This document shows positions 7,532-14,286 of a stretch of DNA of 38,590 nt, in pieces. Within the stretch, counting starts at the first letter, position 1. Every line of letters starts with the position of its first letter. A program made the position numbers and the translations under genes. Source of the stretch: an uncultured Flavobacteriales bacterium (GTDB taxonomy: Bacteria; Bacteroidota; Bacteroidia; Palsa-965); assembly GCA_937974275.1 (NCBI GenBank), contig CALJIF010000142.1:1-38590 (forward strand), written 5' to 3'. The notes under the pieces were generated by a model that was given only the letters and a program-made list of their open reading frames with translations, ran no database searches and had not been told where the DNA came from.

Positions 7532-10500
7532 ATGAAACACTTTATCAGTTTATGTACGGCAATCTTCGCTTGTACATTTTTGAATGCACAAGCTCCACAA
7601 GGAGTCAACTATCAGGCTGTTGCACGAAATGCCAGCGGTACTGAATTAGTTAATACGCCACTAACTGTTCGCGTTGGTGTGTACACTGATGCTTCAGCTA
7701 CTCAACAAGCGTACGAAGAAACACACAACGTTACTACCAATGCGTTTGGTCTTTTCAATATCGTAATTGGACAGGGAAATCAAACTTCGGCAAATGCCTT
7801 TAACACGATTGCTTGGGCCAACAGTAACCATTTTCTTAAAGTTGAAATTGATGCCGGTTCCGGCTTCGTTAATATGGGAGCGACACAGTTGTGGTCAGTA
7901 CCGTATGCCCTTTACGCGGGAGCTTCTGCCGGCGGTCCAACAGGATCAACCGGGGCAACAGGTCCGCAAGGATTAGTTGGTGCTACAGGTCCTTCAGGTG
8001 ATCCCGGTCCGACCGGTCCTGTTGGTGCTACAGGTGCTACAGGCGCGCAAGGATTAGTTGGTGCTACAGGTCCTTCGGGTGATCCGGGTCCAACAGGCGC
8101 TGTTGGTGCAACTGGAGCTACAGGTGCACAAGGATTAGTTGGTGCTACAGGTCCTTCGGGTGATCCGGGTCCAACAGGTGCTGTTGGTGCTACGGGAGCA
8201 ACAGGTCCGCAAGGATTAGTTGGTGCAACCGGTCCATCAGGTGATCCGGGTCCAACCGGTGCTGTTGGTGCTACAGGTGCAACAGGACCGCAAGGACTTA
8301 TCGGACCAACCGGGGCTGCAGGAGCAACAGGAGCGCAAGGACCAACCGGATTAACGGGTGCTACCGGAGCTCAAGGACCGATTGGTTTAACAGGTCCGAC
8401 GGGGGCGCAGGGTCCAACCGGATTGACAGGTGCCAATGGAGCAACAGGACCAACAGGATTAACCGGAGCAACTGGAGCAGCAGGTGCAACAGGGCCACAA
8501 GGACCTTCAGGAGCAAATGGAATAAATGGTGCAACGGGTCCAACCGGATTAACCGGAGCTACCGGAGCTGCAGGTGCAACGGGTGCACAAGGTCCGACGG
8601 GACCATCAGGAGCGAACGGAATAAACGGGGTAACCGGACCTACAGGTTTGACAGGAGCTACCGGTGCGGCAGGTGCTACGGGTGCAGCAGGTGCTACAGG
8701 GCCAACCGGACCTACATGGACAATCTCTTCGATTTCGTTCAGCACTACCGGTCAATTAACCGTAAATACTACAATACCATCATTAATTACTGCAGCAGGA
8801 GGAAACGCATGGATGACAAGCGGTAATGCCGGTACAAATCCGGGAACGAATTTTATCGGAACAACAGATGCACAAGGATTGGCATTCCGCACGGGTAATA
8901 ACGAGCGCATGCGCATCGATGGATCAGGAAATGTGGGTATCGGTACAGGTACGCCTGCTGCCGTGTTTGATGTATTCGGTGGTGATGCGCTTATCAACGG
9001 CTTGCGCGTTGGACGCGGCGGAGGAAACGTTACTTTGAACACTGCCCTTGGAATAAATGCATTGAATAATAATACCAGTGCCAGTGATAACACTGCAATT
9101 GGTGTTCAAGCCTTGCGTTTCACGACAACCGGTGGAGGAAATACTGCAGTTGGAGCTTCTGCCATGAACACTAATACCACCGGGAGTTCCAACACCGCAG
9201 TCGGATATGCATCTCAGGGTAATAGTAACGGATCAGCGAACACCTCTGTTGGAAGTAGTTCGATGGAACAAAACACGTCCGGTGTCAATAATACCGCTGT
9301 TGGTGCACGCGCGTTGTGGTTAAATACGACGGGCTCGTATAATGTTACAATGGGTTTTGATGCATTGGCGAATGCAACTGCGGCTTCTTATAATACCGCA
9401 ATAGGTTATAATGCCTTAAACGGAGGAAATCCAAATTTCAGTGTAGCAATTGGTTCAGCTGCAGGGCAAAATAACGCCGGCTCCTCGAACACATTCATTG
9501 GAGCTTCAGCTAATGGGGCAGCCACTATTACAAACAGTGCGGCAATTGGTGCGAATGCTTTTGCACGTAATAGCAACGTTATTGTTTTGGGTGATACGAA
9601 CAGTAACGTTTTGAGTGTTGGTATTGGAACAGGTTCTCCTACGCAGAAATTGCAAGTAGCCAATTACTCCGCCACTCCTGCTATCAGTTTAGTTACTGCT
9701 TCTAACCTTAACTCGATGTTATTATTCGGCACTAAACAAATCAATAATCTGGGCGCTTTGGAATACGACAATAACGCCCACAACATGAACTTCTGGACGA
9801 ACAACTCAGCACGCATGCGCTTAACAGGAGCAGGTAATTTATTAATTGGTCACACAGCAGGATCTACAGGCTTATTATCTGTTGGTTCTGGATCGGAAAA
9901 GTTCCGCGTGAATGGTGCTGACGGTGATGTTGTATTTACGGATGTGAACGGTAGCATCACGTTCCCGGCCAACGCTGTAGCCAGTACAATGATGTTTATG
10001 TTCGCGTCGGGCACAAGTAATGCAGACAAAATGGTTATCGCACATAGCACATCTTTCGGTAACTACGGCTTACAATACCAGGATGCTACAGATGTTTTTC
10101 GCTTTATTTCCAATGGCAACCCTGTATTCAATGTCAATCTAGGCAATAGTACTATTCAGTACCCACACACCTCAGCGGGTGCCAACAAAGTATTGAGCAG
10201 TGATGCAGCAGGTAATGCGACGTGGGACTATGCGTTGACACCTACCAAATCGCAGGTAACATCAATGAGCATTGGAACGTCTTCAGGTTTATATACATAC
10301 GGAACTGCAGCTTACATGACTGTAACTCCGGCGAAATCTGGCACGTTAAATATCGAATGGTCCGGATCATACAATTGTAATCAGGCTTACGCGCACCAAG
10401 TGGTATGTGGGCTGAAAGTAACAACGGTTAACACACAGCCTTCAACTGCAACATCGTTCGATGCCGGTTTAACAATGGGTAACGCTATCGGTTACTCAGG

Positions 10501-10681
10501 TGCTGCTTTTGGTAATCTACCGTTTACGGTTCTTCATTCCATGCCGGTAACTCAAGGTGTTACTTATTATATCTGGATAGGAACCTACGGAAGCAACTAC
10601 AACAATGCAAGTACTAGCGGCACAGTGCTCGGACAATCCGGGCGAATGACCTGTACCTTAAATACTTCAAGCGGATTATAA
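7532..10681 (+). CDS. Secreted collagen-like surface protein with YadA-head-like repeats
   Basis: 1049 residues in distinct modules. Signal peptide 1-20 (cleavage after NAQ). A domain at 20-130 beginning APQGVNYQAVARNASG, common at the N-terminus of Bacteroidetes surface proteins. An uninterrupted run of 87 Gly-X-Y triplets (residues 135-395), rich in GATG, GPTG and GLTG with Thr often in the Y position. A fibre-type segment near 396-505 (NAWMTSGNAGTNPGTNFIGT, ERMRIDGSGNVGIGT). Left-handed beta-roll repeats like the YadA head (NTAIGVQAL, NTAVGASAM, NTAVGYAS) near 506-690. A second VGIGTGSP segment. A C-terminal beta-rich domain. This suggests a trimeric fibre projecting from the cell. No YadA membrane anchor and no type IX sorting domain is visible at the C-terminus, so export and attachment are unexplained. 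The glycosyltransferase gene follows after four bases. Confidence 0.9.
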   Translation: MKHFISLCTAIFACTFLNAQAPQGVNYQAVARNASGTELVNTPLTVRVGVYTDASATQQAYEETHNVTTNAFGLFNIVIGQGNQTSANAFNTIAWANSNHFLKVEIDAGSGFVNMGATQLWSVPYALYAGASAGGPTGSTGATGPQGLVGATGPSGDPGPTGPVGATGATGAQGLVGATGPSGDPGPTGAVGATGATGAQGLVGATGPSGDPGPTGAVGATGATGPQGLVGATGPSGDPGPTGAVGATGATGPQGLIGPTGAAGATGAQGPTGLTGATGAQGPIGLTGPTGAQGPTGLTGANGATGPTGLTGATGAAGATGPQGPSGANGINGATGPTGLTGATGAAGATGAQGPTGPSGANGINGVTGPTGLTGATGAAGATGAAGATGPTGPTWTISSISFSTTGQLTVNTTIPSLITAAGGNAWMTSGNAGTNPGTNFIGTTDAQGLAFRTGNNERMRIDGSGNVGIGTGTPAAVFDVFGGDALINGLRVGRGGGNVTLNTALGINALNNNTSASDNTAIGVQALRFTTTGGGNTAVGASAMNTNTTGSSNTAVGYASQGNSNGSANTSVGSSSMEQNTSGVNNTAVGARALWLNTTGSYNVTMGFDALANATAASYNTAIGYNALNGGNPNFSVAIGSAAGQNNAGSSNTFIGASANGAATITNSAAIGANAFARNSNVIVLGDTNSNVLSVGIGTGSPTQKLQVANYSATPAISLVTASNLNSMLLFGTKQINNLGALEYDNNAHNMNFWTNNSARMRLTGAGNLLIGHTAGSTGLLSVGSGSEKFRVNGADGDVVFTDVNGSITFPANAVASTMMFMFASGTSNADKMVIAHSTSFGNYGLQYQDATDVFRFISNGNPVFNVNLGNSTIQYPHTSAGANKVLSSDAAGNATWDYALTPTKSQVTSMSIGTSSGLYTYGTAAYMTVTPAKSGTLNIEWSGSYNCNQAYAHQVVCGLKVTTVNTQPSTATSFDAGLTMGNAIGYSGAAFGNLPFTVLHSMPVTQGVTYYIWIGTYGSNYNNASTSGTVLGQSGRMTCTLNTSSGL
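7967..8290 (+). repeat. Four tandem 81-bp units inside the collagen-like region
   Basis: The string CAAGGATTAGTTGG begins at 7967, 8048, 8129 and 8210, exactly 81 bases apart, and a diverged copy begins at 8291. Each unit encodes 27 residues (nine Gly-X-Y triplets, including QGLVGATGPSGDPGPTG). Copies are nearly identical at DNA level, unlike the later Gly-X-Y DNA, which varies at synonymous sites. This points to recent duplication and possible length variation in multiples of nine triplets. Confidence 0.9.
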
Positions 10682-10685
10682 ATTT

Positions 10686-11381
10686 GTGAAAGTTGCTGTT
10701 GTCATTCCGGCGTACAACGAAGAGGAATCTATCTCGCTAGTGGTTGACGAAATTAATTCGATCAACGTCAATTATGAATTGATCGCTGTCGTCGTTAACG
10801 ACTGCTCTACAGACAAAACAGCAGAGATTATTGATCGCCTTGATTGTATTGCTCTTCATTTGCCCGTTAATCTTGGAATCGGAGGAGCTGTGCAATCCGG
10901 TTTTCACTTCGCGCATGAAAACAATTTCGACTATGCGGTTCAACTTGATGGTGACGGTCAGCATCCTGCGCATGAAATTCCAAACTTAATTGACTTGTCA
11001 ATAAAACAAAATCTGGATGTAGTCATCGGGTCGCGTTTTCTGAATAAGCAAGGATTTCAGTCATCATTTATGCGTCGTGTCGGTATTCGCTGGTTTAGTA
11101 TTTTAAATAAAATGCTTACCGGTAATCACGTCGCAGATACCACCTCGGGATTTCGTTTATACAACCGCAAAGCATTAGAGGTAGTTACGGAATATTATCC
11201 CGATGAATATCCGGAACCGGAAGCTTTAGTTTTGTATGCAAAAAGAAAGTTACGTGTGGGTGAAATGCCCGTAATCATGCGCGAACGTCAAGGCGGAACT
11301 TCATCGATCAACGCTATTCGATCGCTCTACTACATGTGGAAAGTAACATTAGGTGTTTTGTTTACGTACATCAGAGCATGA
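10686..11381 (+). CDS. Family 2 glycosyltransferase (polyprenyl-phosphate glycosyltransferase-like)
   Basis: 231 residues starting at GTG, four bases after the collagen-like gene's stop. The GT-A fold motifs are clear: VAVVIPAYNEEESI at the N-terminus, VNDCSTDKTAEII, the nucleotide/metal site QLDGDGQHPAHEI, and DTTSGFRLYNR. This is the pattern of the DPM1/polyprenyl-phosphate mannosyl- or glucosyltransferase branch. There is no C-terminal membrane segment, so it is probably a cytoplasmic or peripheral enzyme. Donor and acceptor cannot be read from sequence. Its position directly behind a Thr-rich collagen-like protein and in front of an outer membrane protein suggests it may serve glycosylation of that surface fibre, but this is inference. 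Its stop overlaps the next start in ATGA. Confidence 0.88.
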   Translation: MKVAVVIPAYNEEESISLVVDEINSINVNYELIAVVVNDCSTDKTAEIIDRLDCIALHLPVNLGIGGAVQSGFHFAHENNFDYAVQLDGDGQHPAHEIPNLIDLSIKQNLDVVIGSRFLNKQGFQSSFMRRVGIRWFSILNKMLTGNHVADTTSGFRLYNRKALEVVTEYYPDEYPEPEALVLYAKRKLRVGEMPVIMRERQGGTSSINAIRSLYYMWKVTLGVLFTYIRA

Positions 11382-12076
11382 AGAACGCTGTTACTGCTTC
11401 GCTCTTACTTTTGCTTCTGATCGAAATTAGGGCACAAGATTCTTTTTTACATTTCGGCTTCTCGGGCGGACTTGCCTCTTCCCTGCTCTACGTCGAAACT
11501 AATCAAACAACCGTTAATGATGCGTTGGGAGAGCCATTGTGGTCGCCAACGTTTGGAATTTGCGGACTCGCGCAATTAAAACAACCTATTCATGTTCAAG
11601 CCGGATTATACTACGTACAAAAGGGCTCACATCGAACCATATACTTTGATCCTGACAACACCAATCATTTTTATCGAATTCCCGACCGCTATCGTATGAT
11701 GGTGGGACATGTCGGACTTCGCACAGCTACTTCAGAACACAGAAAACTATATATTGGAATTGAAGGGACGTACTCCTTTGTTATCAATTACAGCTCCATC
11801 AACGAACAACTTACTACACCTTTGCCTCCGAACGCCACTATACAAGATCTAAAGTCAATTCAATTGGCAACTATTGGCGCAGGGTTTAATCTGGGTTACA
11901 GAACCGGTGATCGCGCAGAAATCAATTTATACGGTGGTTATGATGTGACGTCCTTATTCACCACACAACTGTTTCGTGGTAACCTCGCCACAGCAGTTAT
12001 TTCATTTCGATTTTATCCGATTCAGGTCGGAGAAGGTTCCGGAAAAAATATTGATAAATTCGAAATCGGTCGTTAA
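11378..12076 (+). CDS. Outer membrane beta-barrel protein (PorT/OMP_b-brl-like)
   Basis: The ATG at 11378 overlaps the glycosyltransferase stop (ATGA) and begins a signal peptide (MKNAVTASLLLLLLIEIRAQ), so I prefer it to the upstream frame at 11336. The mature protein of about 212 residues shows alternating hydrophobic/polar strands ending in aromatic residues (FGFSGGLASSLLYVE, VQAGLYYVQKGSH, IGIEGTYSFVINY, INLYGGYDV, TAVISFRFYPI), as in small eight-stranded barrels of Bacteroidetes. It could be a porin-like or assembly protein; no specific function is recognised. The last gene of the collagen/glycosyltransferase cluster, its TAA is directly followed by the stop codon of the convergent Nudix gene with no gap. 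Confidence 0.75.
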   Translation: MKNAVTASLLLLLLIEIRAQDSFLHFGFSGGLASSLLYVETNQTTVNDALGEPLWSPTFGICGLAQLKQPIHVQAGLYYVQKGSHRTIYFDPDNTNHFYRIPDRYRMMVGHVGLRTATSEHRKLYIGIEGTYSFVINYSSINEQLTTPLPPNATIQDLKSIQLATIGAGFNLGYRTGDRAEINLYGGYDVTSLFTTQLFRGNLATAVISFRFYPIQVGEGSGKNIDKFEIGR

Positions 12077-12511
12077 TTATTTCTTCAACATCTTAACGAC
12101 AAGCTTGTCGATTGGAAACGTGACTGCATCCTCCTGCAGCTGTTCCACTTTCACCCAACGAAACTGTTGAGCGCCTTCTACCTCGATCAATTCAGTGCGT
12201 GCTTGCGCTACAATAATAGCACCGGGATCCGGCAATTGAACGGTATAATAAACGCTGATTAATTGATCTGTCTCACGAAATGCTGAAGCGATAAAAAAAT
12301 CAGTGGTGTAAAAATGTTCTGCTTGCAAAGGAGTTTGATTCAATTCTTCCTCACACTCACGTATCACGGTTTCTCTTAGTCCTTCTCCCCACTCGTGACC
12401 GCCGCCGGGAAACTTGGTCATTACCATACCCATGCGATATTCATCCGTCAAGAGAATTTCGTTTCCACGCATAATGATGGCGTACACTCTGATGTTATAA
12501 CGCTTCTCCAT
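12077..12511 (-). CDS. NUDIX hydrolase
   Basis: 144 residues with a Nudix box GGHEWGEGLRETVIRECEEEL, which fits GX5EX7REUXEEXGU except that the last Gly is Asn. The family hydrolyses nucleoside diphosphates linked to another group, such as oxidised nucleotides, nucleotide sugars or ADP-ribose. The N-terminus YNIRVYAIIMRGNEILLTDE is typical of the fold. Substrate not predictable. Its ATG is one base from the stop of the upstream M14 peptidase gene, so the two are almost certainly co-transcribed. Cytoplasmic, no signal. Confidence 0.92.
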   Translation of the reverse strand: MEKRYNIRVYAIIMRGNEILLTDEYRMGMVMTKFPGGGHEWGEGLRETVIRECEEELNQTPLQAEHFYTTDFFIASAFRETDQLISVYYTVQLPDPGAIIVAQARTELIEVEGAQQFRWVKVEQLQEDAVTFPIDKLVVKMLKK

Positions 12512-12512
12512 C

Positions 12513-14237
12513 TTATTTCACACTAAACGGTAACGTGCCGGTCCATCTGACCACAGGGTAGATATTGTGCGATGGCTCTTTGAATTCGGATCGCTGATAA
12601 ATGAAATTCAATTGCAACCAATGATCTTCACGCAACTTGGCATCAGCTTGTTTCGCACTATCCAACTGCGCTTTTAGTGTTGGATTACTCAGCAACACTT
12701 GTTCTGCTTTCTCTTCAAAGATGTAATCACTGAACCATTCTTTTTGCGAGGTAATTCCATCGAAAAAATTCCATGCCCAAAAACTATCGTTTGATTTCGG
12801 TTCCATAACAGTTACCAAATATTTTCGCGCACGTTGTTGTGTAGATACGATATAATCGCCGGTATATAAATGCATGGAATATTTCACGTCTTCAACTTCT
12901 GTATCATAATGCATATAATGCGATTCGTATGGTTGACGGACCGTGGAATAACTTTTAATTCGCGAGGCAGAAAAACTAATCACCGTATCACGAACAAGTC
13001 GCTTCATCGCTACGCCATTCAATTGCAAACGCGTTATTACCTCGTGCCATGCTTGCGGGATAACATAATAATCCGGAATAATACTACTGTCGCCGGCATT
13101 GTAGTAATTGAAATGCTTCACCGTAAATGTTACCGGTTGCGTTTTGTCGTACATCAATCGTTCTTTGCCTGAAATGTTAGAGGTGCTATACACGGCTTTG
13201 TAACCATGAAACAACAATGTATCGTGACGTGTAGTGTCCAACTGCCAATTGTAACGCACCAAATTTTCCTTCATCATTTCTTCGTTGGCTTGCTTTCGTG
13301 CGGTGCGAATTGCCCCTGCATGCGAGCTGCTATAGCTAATAAGCACATTCAGAAAATCTACGGTTGCGTTTACACGGTCGGCAAAAGGTTTCCACATGTG
13401 AGTTTCCGTAACAAAACCAAACGTGTTAAATAATGCCGCATATCCGGTTGAATATCGTGGTGTGTCCATAAATCCAACTATTCCTGATTCAGGCGTACGA
13501 CCGAAAGTTTCCACATATGGCGCCATGCGTTGTCCGCGTTGCTCCATATCACGATATAGCATAGGCAACATTTCGTTTTTCAAAAACTTACCGGCAGCGG
13601 GATTCAATTTTTGATGATGAGTTGCAATTAACGTCATTGTGTATTGGTAATCTGCACCATCGCTAACATGCGTATCTACAAAAACATCAGGATCCCAGGC
13701 TGTAAATGTGGCAACCAGTGATCGTGTGTTCGCGGCATCACATTTTGTAAAATCTCTGTTCAAATCCAAATTTCTCGCGTTACCACGAAAACCATATTCC
13801 TCCGGACCATTCTGATTAGCACGAGATGTTTTATTGCGGTTTAATGCACCATCCACATTAAATACCGGAACAATACAAATGACCACATCTTTAGGTAATG
13901 ATTTCGGATTTTTACACCACTCGCGCGAAAGTCGAATACAGGCATCAATGCCATCCGGCTCGCCGGGATGAATGCCGTTATTAATCAGCAACACCAGCTT
14001 GCCTGCCTGTTTTGCTTTTGCAGGATCAAAAATTTTGTCAGCCGATAATACAAACAAGTGCAACGGCTTCCCGACATCAGTTGTTCCCGCAACTGTCAGC
14101 TCCGCAAACGGACTGGTCTTGGCTAATGAATCGAACGTAGCAATAATTCCCGCGTATGTTGGAGATGTGTTTTGACTACTTAATAACAGCGAGTAGCAAC
14201 ACAAAATGAGAAGAGTGTAAAAACGAAAAACGTGCAT
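12513..14237 (-). CDS. Secreted M14 family zinc carboxypeptidase
   Basis: I chose the ATG at 14237: it begins a signal peptide (MHVFRFYTLLILCCYSLLLS, cut before or after Gln22), whereas the frame start at 14276 adds 13 residues lacking export features. 574 residues. The zinc site is NGIHPGEPDG (His90, Glu93) plus VDTH (His190), with NARNLDLNRDF between them, and a likely catalytic Glu in VTETHMW. Members trim C-terminal residues or cleave peptidoglycan peptides; the substrate is unknown. The C-terminal 250 residues have no recognised domain but should be beta-rich. A perfect TATCTTTG lies five bases upstream of this ATG, which both supports the start and implies an almost leaderless mRNA. Confidence 0.92.
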   Translation of the reverse strand: MHVFRFYTLLILCCYSLLLSSQNTSPTYAGIIATFDSLAKTSPFAELTVAGTTDVGKPLHLFVLSADKIFDPAKAKQAGKLVLLINNGIHPGEPDGIDACIRLSREWCKNPKSLPKDVVICIVPVFNVDGALNRNKTSRANQNGPEEYGFRGNARNLDLNRDFTKCDAANTRSLVATFTAWDPDVFVDTHVSDGADYQYTMTLIATHHQKLNPAAGKFLKNEMLPMLYRDMEQRGQRMAPYVETFGRTPESGIVGFMDTPRYSTGYAALFNTFGFVTETHMWKPFADRVNATVDFLNVLISYSSSHAGAIRTARKQANEEMMKENLVRYNWQLDTTRHDTLLFHGYKAVYSTSNISGKERLMYDKTQPVTFTVKHFNYYNAGDSSIIPDYYVIPQAWHEVITRLQLNGVAMKRLVRDTVISFSASRIKSYSTVRQPYESHYMHYDTEVEDVKYSMHLYTGDYIVSTQQRARKYLVTVMEPKSNDSFWAWNFFDGITSQKEWFSDYIFEEKAEQVLLSNPTLKAQLDSAKQADAKLREDHWLQLNFIYQRSEFKEPSHNIYPVVRWTGTLPFSVK

Positions 14238-14242
14238 AGCTT

Positions 14243-14250
14243 CAAAGATA
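14243..14250 (-). promoter_or_regulatory. -7 promoter element of the M14 peptidase gene
   Basis: The minus strand reads TATCTTTG, a perfect TAnnTTTG, five bases before the ATG at 14237. Transcription would start at or within a few bases of the start codon. Confidence 0.65.
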
Positions 14251-14286
14251 CAAGAAGCAATGCACGGTTTCAGCACAATGCGAATC

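Noticed and set aside
7934..8716. Regular repeats that could be taken for a CRISPR array or satellite
   Set aside because: The repeat period follows Gly-X-Y codons in a long intact reading frame; there are no unique spacers between constant palindromic repeats.
8371..8745. 124-codon open frame on the minus strand, rich in Pro, Val and Ala
   Set aside because: It is the mirror of the collagen-like coding repeats (Gly-rich plus strand gives Pro-rich minus strand); no start context or promoter.
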